A DNA stretch of 64,000 bases from assembly GCF_002252755.1 (NCBI RefSeq), contig NZ_NHOY01000025.1, positions 18,747-82,746 on the forward strand, given 5' to 3'. How positions within the stretch are numbered: the first letter of the stretch is position 1; every line of letters begins with the position of its first letter. The stretch comes from Halorubrum sp. Hd13. Lineage in GTDB: Archaea; Halobacteriota; Halobacteria; Halobacteriales; Haloferacaceae. Position numbers and translations under genes: made by a program. The notes below the pieces were generated by a model. That model was not told the origin of the DNA. It saw only the letters and a program-made list of their open reading frames with translations, and searched no databases. Of this stretch, positions 41,728 through 50,355 are shown piece after piece.

Positions 41728-42876
41728 TCACCGCAAGGCGTCGACCTCCGTCGGCAGTCGCGGGGCGTCCCCGAACGACGAGGGCCGACGAACGAGTATC
41801 TCTCCGTTGCTTCGACTCGTGTTGAACGGATTGATGAGTACCTCTCTGCTGGCGGTCGACGCGAGGAACGCGTACGCGTTCGCGGTCGGTACCCGAGGCA
41901 CCGCCGCTCCCAGCGCGGGCGCTCGCTCACGGACGACGAGCTGGTGCCACCGTTCGTATCCCGACCGCCGGGACGCGGCGATCACTCTGACCGCCCCCGA
42001 GTCGGCGCCCCCGTTCTTCGGTCCGGTGCTGTCCGTTCCGGTCGTCGACGCGGTCGAGAACACCACCCACGTCGTCTCGTCCGACCGAACGGTCTCCGCA
42101 TAGAACACCGGGCCGTCGACGGTCGCGACCGCCTTCGGCGCGGGTCGGTCGACGTGCCGGTCGGTCGACGGCGGCGGGATGTCGTCTCGTGAGAGGCGGA
42201 GGATCTCGATTCGGGGGGCGTACGAACAGTCCATGCCCCAGAGCACCGACTCCGGAGTGAACGCCAAGTCGACGGCGCGCCAAGTCTGACTCCCTCTCCC
42301 GACGGGACGAAATTTGCCGTCGACGAACCGACCGATCGCGCTTTCGCCGTCCGTGTCCCCGGTCGTCCCCCACAGCGAACCGGTGTACGGGTCGTGAAAC
42401 AGGCCGTGAAAGTGACGAACGTCAGACCGGCTCACGTGCGTCGACCACCGGCTTCCGTCCTCGCTGACGGCGACTTTCGCCGTCTCGTCGCCGAGGGGAT
42501 ACTCGGCGAGGTAGACGCGGCCCTCGTGTCGGCAGACCGCGGACGGCAGCACGCCCATCGGCCCCGACGACTCCGGTAGTCGGCGGACCACACGCCACGA
42601 GCGCCCCCGATCGGTCGAAAGGAACAGTTCGTCTCCGACGGTCGCCAGCAGCCGATCGCCGCCGATCGGCCACAGATTCGTCGTCGTGACGGACCCCGTA
42701 AGACGCGCGAGCAAGCCGCCGACGACGGGGCTGTCGGAGAGGCGTGCGACGGTACCGGATCCCGGAATAGACCCGCTCGGTTCGAAGCCGTGGGCCCGAC
42801 TCCACGTTCCAACCGAGAGCCCCCGGGTCGCGTGGACGACGCCGTCCTCGACGCCACCGAGTTTGAGATTCGACAT
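41728..42876 (-). CDS. BNR/Asp-box beta-propeller protein (sialidase-like fold)
   Basis: A 382-residue protein with beta-propeller character. LFLSTDRGRSWRVVRRL is a clear Asp-box, and VAVSEDGSRWSTHVS is a second. Further blades are suggested by YAPRIEILRLSRDD and VFYAETVRSDETTWVVF. No signal peptide is evident. It could bind or hydrolyse glycans, but the Arg triad of true sialidases is not identifiable. Its ATG follows the stop of the upstream membrane-protein gene with no intervening base, so the pair is translationally linked. Confidence 0.78.
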   Translation of the reverse strand: MSNLKLGGVEDGVVHATRGLSVGTWSRAHGFEPSGSIPGSGTVARLSDSPVVGGLLARLTGSVTTTNLWPIGGDRLLATVGDELFLSTDRGRSWRVVRRLPESSGPMGVLPSAVCRHEGRVYLAEYPLGDETAKVAVSEDGSRWSTHVSRSDVRHFHGLFHDPYTGSLWGTTGDTDGESAIGRFVDGKFRPVGRGSQTWRAVDLAFTPESVLWGMDCSYAPRIEILRLSRDDIPPPSTDRHVDRPAPKAVATVDGPVFYAETVRSDETTWVVFSTASTTGTDSTGPKNGGADSGAVRVIAASRRSGYERWHQLVVRERAPALGAAVPRVPTANAYAFLASTASREVLINPFNTSRSNGEILVRRPSSFGDAPRLPTEVDALR

Positions 42877-44802
42877 TCAGACGTCCGTCTCCGCGGGCGC
42901 GCTCCCGCCGCCTCGCGGCGTAACGTAGTAGAGGTCGAAGCCGCCGTTGTCCTGAACGTGGTGGACGCCGGGCCGTGTTCCGATCTGTCTGAGCGACTCC
43001 CGTGAGTAGCGGACTTCGCGGTACGCGATCACTTCGCGCTCCACGTCGATCTCCGACACCGGGAGATATCTGGCCGCGTCTCTCCTCCCCGAGAGAAGTG
43101 CCTGAAGTTCCGCATCGTTGTACGTGGAACTGCCTTCGCTCACCTCCAGTCGGCTGTTCCGCCCCGTTCCCGGCAACAGCGCGTCGAACTCCCTTCCGGG
43201 ACCGTTTCGGATTCCGCTCCACTGAATCTCCTCGCCGCGGTGTTCGATCGCGGTCTCGTAGCCGTTGACATGCCGATCACTCACGTGGTGAGTGGCGTTG
43301 TAGATATACGGCGAGGTGAACACGGTCAGGAGCGACAGCGCGAGCGCGACGGTGAGAAGCCCGAGTGCGAGGGGTTTGGCAATCTTCAACCACCCGCTCG
43401 GTATCGTCACTCCGATGCGGTGAACCGCGACCGCGCCGAGCACGATGGCGAACATCATCCCGAACCCGTAGTGTCTAAAGAACAGGTGCGAGATCGGTCC
43501 CATGAAGTGTGCGATGAAAAACGGACCGAGGACGAGCCCAGCGTATCCGAAATACGTGACGACTGACCGGCTGAGCGGGTCCACGTCTGTGGAGATGTTC
43601 CGCCGATCGGTGTCCCCGAACGAGTGCCAGAGCGTGTACGCGACCACCGAGAATCCCAGCGCGATGTACACGGTCGGCACCAAGAACAGTTTCACGAACA
43701 GTTCTGGCAGGGTCGCCTCGACCGATCGCGCCGATTGGTACCGAGCTTCTACCGACTCACCGGCATCAGCGGTCCCGAGAATCGCCTCGTACGTCGAGAT
43801 GATCACCCGTTCACCGACGGAAAACACCTGGTCGAACTGGAAGATCCAGACGAGCCAGCAGACCAGTATAAACACGAACGCTCCGTACACGGGTCGAAGG
43901 TCCGAGACGAACAGGTCGAGGCGCTTGCATACCACCGCGTGCAACACCACGAGGGTCCCGAGGAGAATGATGACGTTCAACGCCACCTGCGGGTGGATGA
44001 GGATGAGCGTGACTCCCAACACCGCGAGCAGGACGTTCCACGCACCGACGGTGTCGAGGACCGATCCCTCCGCCAGGTCGCTCAAGAGCAGATCGGTGAT
44101 CGAGTCGACCTCTCGTTCGCTTTTGATGTGTTTGACCAGGGCGTACAGGAACACCGGAAAGAACCACATCGCCATCGAGTACGTGTGGAAGAACAGCCCG
44201 TTGCTGATCTGGTTGATCGGCAGGATCATGAACCCCGAGAACGCGGCGATCACGGTCATCTCTCTGTTCCCCGAGAGGGCCTTCGCGATCAGCGGAATAA
44301 ACAGGGCGTACATGGCGAAGTACAGCGCGGCGACTAGGAGCATGCCCCGTTCGATCGGGACTCCCATCGCGTCCGTCAGCAACGCCGTCGTGCTGTGTCC
44401 GCCGGGGTAGAACACCTCTCCGAACTCCATCCGTCCCGCCAACATCTCGGTCGCCCAGCCGAGGTGGGTCATCGGGTCGGCCCGTCCGTAGAACCGGTAG
44501 CTGCGGACGACCGGCAGCGCCCCGATCGCGACGGTCGTCACCAGGCCGAGCGCCACGGCCAACCCCGCGACCCTGTCGCGACACGACCTCAGGGTGACGA
44601 CGGCCGCGGAGAGAAATCCGATCGAGACGCCGATCCAAAACGGAAGCGGCGTAGCCGCGTATATCGATACCTCGTACGCCGTCGCCGGCGTCTGCCACGC
44701 AAAGGCCGTCCCGGCCGCGACGGCGACGAAGCCGACCGTGAGGAACAGCTTGCGCCACACATCGGGCGCGCTCGTGCCGAATGACCCCCGACTAACGCTC
44801 AT
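42877..44802 (-). CDS. Large multi-pass membrane protein, candidate glycan polymerase or glycosyltransferase
   Basis: A 641-residue integral membrane protein with roughly 12-14 helices in residues 15-520 and a C-terminal polar domain of about 120 residues (DRHVNGYETAIEHRGEEIQW onwards). An extracytoplasmic loop after helices 2-3 (YRFYGRADPMTHLGWATEML) resembles the acidic first loop of GT-C glycosyltransferases. That fits a polymerase or lipid-linked sugar transferase, but no family is certain. TAACAA lies 26 nt upstream of the ATG, so it is leaderless. The BNR gene follows directly. Confidence 0.78.
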   Translation of the reverse strand: MSVSRGSFGTSAPDVWRKLFLTVGFVAVAAGTAFAWQTPATAYEVSIYAATPLPFWIGVSIGFLSAAVVTLRSCRDRVAGLAVALGLVTTVAIGALPVVRSYRFYGRADPMTHLGWATEMLAGRMEFGEVFYPGGHSTTALLTDAMGVPIERGMLLVAALYFAMYALFIPLIAKALSGNREMTVIAAFSGFMILPINQISNGLFFHTYSMAMWFFPVFLYALVKHIKSEREVDSITDLLLSDLAEGSVLDTVGAWNVLLAVLGVTLILIHPQVALNVIILLGTLVVLHAVVCKRLDLFVSDLRPVYGAFVFILVCWLVWIFQFDQVFSVGERVIISTYEAILGTADAGESVEARYQSARSVEATLPELFVKLFLVPTVYIALGFSVVAYTLWHSFGDTDRRNISTDVDPLSRSVVTYFGYAGLVLGPFFIAHFMGPISHLFFRHYGFGMMFAIVLGAVAVHRIGVTIPSGWLKIAKPLALGLLTVALALSLLTVFTSPYIYNATHHVSDRHVNGYETAIEHRGEEIQWSGIRNGPGREFDALLPGTGRNSRLEVSEGSSTYNDAELQALLSGRRDAARYLPVSEIDVEREVIAYREVRYSRESLRQIGTRPGVHHVQDNGGFDLYYVTPRGGGSAPAETDV

Positions 44803-44828
44803 TGACCGTCGTTGGTAGTGACTCGGAA

Positions 44829-44834
44829 TTGTTA
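44829..44834 (-). promoter_or_regulatory. TAACAA promoter element of the membrane protein-BNR operon
   Basis: The minus strand reads CTGTTAACAATTCC; 26 nt separate it from the ATG at 44802. Confidence 0.45.
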
Positions 44835-45023
44835 ACAGCGTCCTAACGGGGCAAAAACGGTCGAACGGCGGATATCGAACTGAACCGTCCGACGATCGGA
44901 GTGTAATATCGCTCGGTTCCCGTGCCAGCGATCCACCTGCGTCACGCATGCATTTAATTGGCGGCGCAGTCACCGCACCCGGAAATATACCTGTGTTTCG
45001 TTCACCGTTCTGCGTCGAAATTC

Positions 45024-45941
45024 TTACTCGGCGTATCCGAGACTTCGCAGTCGGTCGACGACGATGTCCTCGTCGATATCTCTAACCGACTCCGACGTGC
45101 CCTCTGCTGTGATCCGCGGGCGTGAGCCATGCGAATACACCAGCCACGGGATTTCCACAAGCTCCGGCACATGGATACCTTTGGGATGGCCGTACTTCCT
45201 ATAAGGAAGCGGACCACTCCTGTCGCCTAGCAGCTCGCCGTGGTCAGACGTAACTACAATGCGTCCTGTTAAATTTTTGAATAGTTTGCTAACCTCCTCG
45301 AGCACGAGCTCCAGATTCTCGTCGTAGGCTCTCCAAGCGACATCAAGCTCGATATCAAGATGGCCTCGTCTATACGACCCCCAGAAGTTGAGCTGGTCCG
45401 ATGGTAGCTCCGCCCGGCCTGTAGGCCCGATATACGGTGCGTGCGGCTGCATGTAATGGATCAAAAGCCGTTTATTCGGATACGATTCAGCAGCCTTGAG
45501 TGCCGCTTGGGTGACTCGTTCGGGGTGGACCGTGCGGGCGTCCTCATCCCATCCATCTTTCCAGACGTTAACAACTTCATGGAACCAACAACCGATCGAT
45601 TCAACGTCATATATTCCGTTTTCAACCCGATAAAACTGCGGATTAGCGGTGACGTACACCGTGTCAGTCATATCCTTTTTGCTGAAGTTCGCCCGAAGGT
45701 ATTCGACAGTCGATGGCGCCTTCGATCGCCGCTTGGAGAGGGCACCTGGAAGTTCGCTGAGTCGTTCGAAGGCGTCGTAACGGCACGCGTCGAGAATAGC
45801 CATTGAATCCCAGTCCTCGTTCGGTACGTCGACCAGATTTGTTTCGTTCCGATCGCGTCGTGCGTAGTAGATTCGCTGAATTTCATTCAAACCCATTCGT
45901 GGGTGTTTCACGCCCTCTAGTAGTTGATTAACGGAGTACAT
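45024..45941 (-). CDS. AlkP-superfamily (sulfatase-like) protein, lower-GC copy
   Basis: A 305-residue alkaline-phosphatase-superfamily protein of the short type found in haloarchaeal glycan loci: EDWDSMAILDACRYDAFERL (metal Asp), a candidate nucleophile region SKAPSTVEYL, DTVYVTANPQFYRV, YMQPHAPYIGPTG, and VVTSDHGELLGDR (metal DHG). It probably transfers or removes phosphate, sulfate or phosphoethanolamine-like groups. The GC content is visibly lower than its neighbours, hinting at transfer. A high-GC paralogue at 52931-53917 is interrupted by a stop. A TATATATAATACG box lies upstream. Confidence 0.83.
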   Translation of the reverse strand: MYSVNQLLEGVKHPRMGLNEIQRIYYARRDRNETNLVDVPNEDWDSMAILDACRYDAFERLSELPGALSKRRSKAPSTVEYLRANFSKKDMTDTVYVTANPQFYRVENGIYDVESIGCWFHEVVNVWKDGWDEDARTVHPERVTQAALKAAESYPNKRLLIHYMQPHAPYIGPTGRAELPSDQLNFWGSYRRGHLDIELDVAWRAYDENLELVLEEVSKLFKNLTGRIVVTSDHGELLGDRSGPLPYRKYGHPKGIHVPELVEIPWLVYSHGSRPRITAEGTSESVRDIDEDIVVDRLRSLGYAE

Positions 45942-46199
45942 TAGCGATCATCAATAGAACGAATGGCATGACACGTATTATATATATTCCAGATAATCTC
46001 TTGATATAAGATAGGTATTTTTCGCATTTGTCTGTCACCCTACTTTTGTGAAGGCAGGGGTCGAACCCCTGATGCTCCGAGCGTGATAGGGCCCGAGTCG
46101 GGAACCAGTTGCAGCTCAGATGCGACTAGAATGAAACTTCTCACGAACCATGCTACAATCGCGGCGGCCCTCTTAACGCTTCTCAGGAGGAGTAAGAAG
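45942..46199. other. AT-rich then mixed spacer
   Basis: It holds the promoter of the AlkP-like gene (TATATATA near 45978-45985). Further right is a palindrome CAGGGGTCGAACCCCTG (46056-46072) that superficially resembles a tRNA T-arm but has no cloverleaf around it. Confidence 0.4.
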
Positions 46200-47600
46200 T
46201 CACGACGGGTCTTCCTCGGTCGTACTCCGTTCGGAAATTTGGAGGTACTCGCTCAACGCCAGACACATCCACGCTTGGCTCCAGCGGATGTACGGGGTCC
46301 TGTCGGTCAGCACGCGACCGACGCGCCGGTAGAAGTACCCCTCCGGATCGTACAGCCACTTCAGCGTCCACTCGAGCACACGGCGAGCGAGCGCCGCGTC
46401 CGCCGGGTCGTCGCGCCGAGTGAACGTGACGAGCGCCTGTGCCGCGGCGTGAGCGTCGTACGGATTGGGCTGATCGTCCTCGAACTTCGGCGCGCCGTCG
46501 GGCTCGAAGTGGTGCTCCCGATGAAACTCCATCCCCCGATCGTACGCCTCACGGGCCGGGTGGTCGGCGTCGAGTGCGCCGACGTACCGACTGAGGCTCT
46601 CGAGCACGAATCCCGTGTGGAAGTTATCGTACCCCAAGTGCGAGTCCGACGCGGGGACCGAGTAGTGCCAGCCCCCCACGTCGGTCTGCGCGTCGACGAC
46701 GAACGCGAACAGATCCCGCGCGCGATCGAGGAGTCGCTCCTCGCTGGTCTCCCGTCCCACCCGCCAGAGGAGGTCCGCCGCGAGCGCGTTCGCGTTGATC
46801 GCGACGTACGAGTCGTACGGCGTGTACGTGAGCGCCTCGTATCCGTTGGCGGGCTCCGTGCCGATGTCCTCCAAGAGGAACTCCGCCGCGTCGCGGGCCA
46901 CCTCGAGCGAACGGTCGTCGCCGGTCAGCTCGTGGTGTCGGAGGAACGGCCGCGAACAGAACACGGTCACGACTCCGCACGGGTGTCCCGCCGGGAGGAA
47001 GAACTTCGTCGAGTTCTGCCAGTCGAAGTTGTAGCCCCACGACGAGCGGTCGAAGGCCGGGGACCTGTTGTCCGCGAGCCAGTCGAGGAGCCGTTCGGCC
47101 TCGGTGAGAGCGCCGACCGCTCCGGTCCGTTCGTACTCGTTGAGGCACGCGCTCGCGAACAGCCCGATCCCCTTCGGATTCCGCTCTTCGGGGACGCCGA
47201 GGTAGGGTCTGAGGTTCACCGGAGACCGCTGAACGCCGTGAATCGCCACCAGCCGGAGCAGCCAGTGGCGAGAGACCGCAGAGAGGATCGGGCTGTTCAG
47301 CCCGTCGTAGGGGTCGTATCCGGCGTATTCGCGATCCCGGGCCCATTCGAGGGCGTCTCGGAAAACGACGCCGGTGTCGTGGCCCGCGACCACCGGGGCG
47401 CTCGGAACGCCGGCGTCGTCGCTCTCCGGTGCTCCGCCTCGATCGGCGTCCCCCGCGAGGAAATCGGGCCCTCGCCCGGTCGCGTCCGCCGACGCCGATC
47501 GACTCCACTCCGGCGCCGTACGCGCTCCGTCCGGTTCCAGATCCGACCGCGCTCGAGACCCACCGGTTTCGTCGTCAGTGCGTCGTGCGTCCTGACCCAT
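46200..47600 (-). CDS. Alpha/alpha-toroid glycan-locus protein
   Basis: A 466-residue protein with a disordered acidic N-terminus (about 70 residues) and an alpha/alpha toroid: YAGYDPYDGLNSPILSAVSR, HGVQRSPVNLRPYLGV, NPKGIGLFASACLNEYE, then YNFDWQNSTKFFLPAG and LGYDNFHTGFVLESLSRYV. Genes of this kind recur in archaeal and bacterial polysaccharide loci and are often mislabelled as delta-aminolevulinate dehydratase. A glycosidase or lyase role is inferred from the fold. The ATG at 47600 is chosen because a TAACTT box lies 28 nt upstream; a GTG nine codons earlier is less likely. Confidence 0.78.
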   Translation of the reverse strand: MGQDARRTDDETGGSRARSDLEPDGARTAPEWSRSASADATGRGPDFLAGDADRGGAPESDDAGVPSAPVVAGHDTGVVFRDALEWARDREYAGYDPYDGLNSPILSAVSRHWLLRLVAIHGVQRSPVNLRPYLGVPEERNPKGIGLFASACLNEYERTGAVGALTEAERLLDWLADNRSPAFDRSSWGYNFDWQNSTKFFLPAGHPCGVVTVFCSRPFLRHHELTGDDRSLEVARDAAEFLLEDIGTEPANGYEALTYTPYDSYVAINANALAADLLWRVGRETSEERLLDRARDLFAFVVDAQTDVGGWHYSVPASDSHLGYDNFHTGFVLESLSRYVGALDADHPAREAYDRGMEFHREHHFEPDGAPKFEDDQPNPYDAHAAAQALVTFTRRDDPADAALARRVLEWTLKWLYDPEGYFYRRVGRVLTDRTPYIRWSQAWMCLALSEYLQISERSTTEEDPS

Positions 47601-47676
47601 CCTGTGCTCGTCTCGGATCGGCGTCACTAAGTTATGCTGCCGTTTCCGCGGATCTCCCGCGCTAGACCGGATCGGA

Positions 47677-48783
47677 TCACTGTCCGAATCGGCTCGAACC
47701 GGGGGTTTCGTTCCGGTCCGACCGCGAATCGAACGTCGGGTTCTCGGGGTTCTCGACGAGCGTCCGCACGAGCGAGGACACCTCCTCGCGGACCCGGAAG
47801 CACCGTTCCCGATCGGGTGCGCGGTCGGCGGTTCCGGCGGCGGTCAGCTGCGAGACGATCGCGTCCGGGTCCCGGGAGTGAAGCAGACGTCCCTCCTCGA
47901 CCATCGACCGGTCGACCGAGAGCAGCGGCCCCGGAAAGAAGGAGACGGCGGGTTTCCCCATGCAGGCCGCCTCCCGCGCCATCGTTCCCGATCCGGTCAG
48001 GACCCCGTCCGAGTGCCAGGCGAGCTGGAGGCCGTCGAGCGCGCCGTCGGGGACGTAGACGCGGTCGTCCGGATACGGGTCCGCGTGCGGCCGGTCTGCC
48101 GGCCGACGCGGGAGGTATACGACGTCGGTTCCCGCCCCCACCAGCGCGTCCAGTAACCGGGGCACGAGCGACTCCTCCTCGTCGACGTACGCCGCACCCA
48201 GCGCCTCCGGCCGAAGCACCACGAAGGTCTCGAACGGCAGCCGCTCGGTGAACGTCTCGTCGGGCTCGAAGGCCGCGACGTAGATGTCCTCCTTGTAGCC
48301 GTCGTACGAGTGGATCCGCTGCGGATCGGCTCCCCACCGCGTCAGCTCCGAGGTCCGGAACGCCGACGGCACGACGTGATGTGTCGCGGTCGACCTGAAC
48401 CGACAGAACGCTCGCTCCGCGAGCGACGCGTCGATGTAGGCCGTCATGTCGTTGTCGGTGAAGTGGATCGACGGGATCCCTCGGGCTCGCGACGCCAGTA
48501 CGCACATGGCGTTTCGAGCCGAAACCGACACGTCCGCCGCCGGCGCTTGCGCGACGAGTTGGAGGGTCCGGAGCGGGACGGCCGCCGTCCGCAGGGCGAC
48601 GTTCTCGAAGTCCCTTCCCAGCGTCTCGAACTCGAACCCCGCCTCCCGGGCGAGGTCGACCGTCTCCGTCTTGCGCCGGACGGTCGTCCGGAGGCCGACG
48701 CCGGGCAGATCGTCGAGGAGCCCCTCGAAGAGGAACGGGTGTGACGGACTTATCAGGTCGAGCCACACGGTGCTTCCGGTCAT
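47677..48783 (-). CDS. DUF354 family GT-B-fold protein
   Basis: A 368-residue protein that resembles the DUF354 family, distantly related to UDP-GlcNAc 2-epimerases and GT-B glycosyltransferases. It has TVWLDLISPSHPFLFEGLL at the N-terminus, SIHFTDNDMTAYI, SYDGYKEDIYVAAFEPD, FVVLRPEALGAAY, and the donor-side loop VLTGSGTMAREAACMGKPAVSF. In haloarchaea DUF354 genes are regular members of glycosylation loci; exact chemistry is unknown. Its ATG overlaps the stop of a 37-codon basic ORF (ATGA). Confidence 0.87.
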   Translation of the reverse strand: MTGSTVWLDLISPSHPFLFEGLLDDLPGVGLRTTVRRKTETVDLAREAGFEFETLGRDFENVALRTAAVPLRTLQLVAQAPAADVSVSARNAMCVLASRARGIPSIHFTDNDMTAYIDASLAERAFCRFRSTATHHVVPSAFRTSELTRWGADPQRIHSYDGYKEDIYVAAFEPDETFTERLPFETFVVLRPEALGAAYVDEEESLVPRLLDALVGAGTDVVYLPRRPADRPHADPYPDDRVYVPDGALDGLQLAWHSDGVLTGSGTMAREAACMGKPAVSFFPGPLLSVDRSMVEEGRLLHSRDPDAIVSQLTAAGTADRAPDRERCFRVREEVSSLVRTLVENPENPTFDSRSDRNETPGSSRFGQ

Positions 48784-48893
48784 CGTCGACTCCGCGCGCC
48801 GCGGTCTCGTTCGCTCGCAACGACGGTGTCCTCGCCGCCAGTGGATGCCGGTTCGGGTCGCCGTCTCGCGTCTCGTGGGTTGCTCCGATACAT
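48780..48893 (-). CDS. Possible leader ORF before the DUF354 gene (37 codons)
   Basis: Starts MYRSNPRDARRRPEPAS and ends in a TGA overlapping the DUF354 ATG. No promoter element is placed 26 nt before it, so chance is a real alternative in GC-rich DNA. Confidence 0.2.
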   Translation of the reverse strand: MYRSNPRDARRRPEPASTGGEDTVVASERDRGARSRR

Positions 48894-49106
48894 TGTTCGT
48901 CTCGATCGCGGTCCCGCCGTCCCGAGTCCGCGACCACGCGTATCCCGACCGGAGAGACGTACTTCGTTATGGACGACCTCACTCCCGGTCGGTGCCGCCG
49001 GAGTCGTCTCGTCGGTCCTTCTCGGCGGGCCGCGGGCGTCGGTCGGGGGCCCGACCGCCCCTCTCGCGGAAGCCGTGAGGGCCCGAAAGCCGGACCGCGA
49101 CGCCGG
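48894..49106. other. Spacer between DUF354 unit and DUF1616 gene
   Basis: No gene is visible. The minus-strand TAACGA at 48964-48969 may be part of the DUF354 promoter. Confidence 0.3.
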
Positions 49107-50096
49107 TCACTCGACGTCGATCCAGACGTGCACCGAGCGGTACGCCGGTTCGGTCCCCAGGCTGGTCTGCGGCTCCTCGCGGTACAAGAGGAACCGGAGT
49201 CGGACGTCCTCGCCCGTCATCGGCGGGGTCACGCGGTGCGTCTCGACTACCGTCTCACCGGGCTCGACCGTCACTGAGAATCCCCCCGCCTCCTCGGCGG
49301 CGACCACCGCGCCGTCTTCGACCCGCTCGAAGCGCGCGACGACGTGGTACTCGACCACCTCCCGCTCGCGGTTCTCAATGAGGAGGGCCGGCTCGGCGGT
49401 CTCCCCGACCGCGAGTCCGTCGGGGTACTCGTCGGTGACGAACTCGCCGCCCTCCTCGCTGCCGACCGCGAACTCGGTGAACGTCGCTCCCTCCTGTGGG
49501 ACGGCGAAGGCGACGCCGACGGCCCCGAGGGCGAGCACGACGCTCACTGCGAGCGCGACGTTGACCACGGCGACCCGCGGCTGCTCGTCGACCACTGCCG
49601 CCGTGAGGTCGTCGTACCACCGCCAGATCGGGACCTCGAAGCGGTCGCTCTCGGGCAGCCGCGATCGACGGAATCCCCCGATGAGTGCCATCAATGCCGA
49701 AAAAACGGCGCTGACGACGATAATCGGGCCGACGACCCGACCGAGGACCAGATCGAACGCGAACGCGAACAGCGGGAGCAGTCCGAGGCTCAACCCGACG
49801 CCGAGCGCGGTCCGCTCGATCATATCGATCCGCGAACCGCTGTCGTCCGCCGTCGATCCCCGTCCGCCGAGCCGACCGAATCCGCTGTTCACCCTCGAAC
49901 CGCCTTCGGCCGGCCTCTTCGGAAACAGCACCGTGCTCAGGGCGTATCCGGGCAGAAACAGCAACAGCGGTGTCAGAAGCGCGATTCGGACCGACGGCGG
50001 CAGGCCGATCCACTGGAGCGGGGCGACCGCCGCGGCGTAACCGAGCACCGCGAGGACGTCCCACGAGAGGACTCGTCCGGATGGTGTTCCGTTCAT
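49107..50096 (-). CDS. DUF1616 family membrane protein
   Basis: A 329-residue membrane protein. Two helices near the N-terminus (LAVLGYAAAVAPLQWIG; ALLTPLLLFLPGYALSTVLF) contain the DUF1616 hallmark FLPGYALS. Two more helices lie near residues 100-145 and one near 175-200. The C-terminal 130 residues form an extracytoplasmic beta domain (ENREREVVEYHVVARFE, then EPGETVVETHRV). DUF1616 proteins frequently accompany glycosylation genes in archaea; their function is unknown. Confidence 0.88.
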   Translation of the reverse strand: MNGTPSGRVLSWDVLAVLGYAAAVAPLQWIGLPPSVRIALLTPLLLFLPGYALSTVLFPKRPAEGGSRVNSGFGRLGGRGSTADDSGSRIDMIERTALGVGLSLGLLPLFAFAFDLVLGRVVGPIIVVSAVFSALMALIGGFRRSRLPESDRFEVPIWRWYDDLTAAVVDEQPRVAVVNVALAVSVVLALGAVGVAFAVPQEGATFTEFAVGSEEGGEFVTDEYPDGLAVGETAEPALLIENREREVVEYHVVARFERVEDGAVVAAEEAGGFSVTVEPGETVVETHRVTPPMTGEDVRLRFLLYREEPQTSLGTEPAYRSVHVWIDVE

Positions 50097-50099
50097 GTG

Positions 50100-50252
50100 C
50101 TATCTCCGTCTCCGTCGTCGCCCCGCACCGACGACCGCTTCTCGACCGGACCGTTCGCGACGCGACGTCGGTTCCGGCTCCGGCCTCGATGCGTGGGGTA
50201 CGGTCGACGCACGACTCCGTCTGATCGCCACGTGAGGCAGCGTGGACTTCAT
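50100..50252 (-). CDS. Possible leader ORF before the DUF1616 gene (50 codons)
   Basis: Starts MKSTLPHVAIRRSRAS and ends in TAG three bases before the DUF1616 ATG; the tail is arginine-rich. It may be a coupled leader or a chance reading. No convincing promoter spacing. Confidence 0.2.
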   Translation of the reverse strand: MKSTLPHVAIRRSRASTVPHASRPEPEPTSRRERSGREAVVGAGRRRRRR

Positions 50253-50355
50253 TATGCGGTCCCTTCCTCCGTTTCTCCGTCCGAACTCTCTCGGGACGGC
50301 TCACTCGCTCGGCCGCGACTCCCGGGACGAGTTCGCCGTCGGGACCTCCTCGGCG

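Noticed and set aside
46050..46073. tRNA-like T-arm on the minus strand (CAGGGGTTCGACCCCTG followed by GCCTTC)
   Set aside because: The loop is two bases too short for a real T-arm, and no matching acceptor, anticodon or D arm exists within 100 nt. It could be an attachment-site remnant, but there is no integrase nearby.
48937..48969. GTG leader start 26 nt after TAACGA before the DUF354 gene
   Set aside because: The frame from this GTG does not stop before the DUF354 gene but continues far into it out of frame, so it is not a leader of the kind seen elsewhere.
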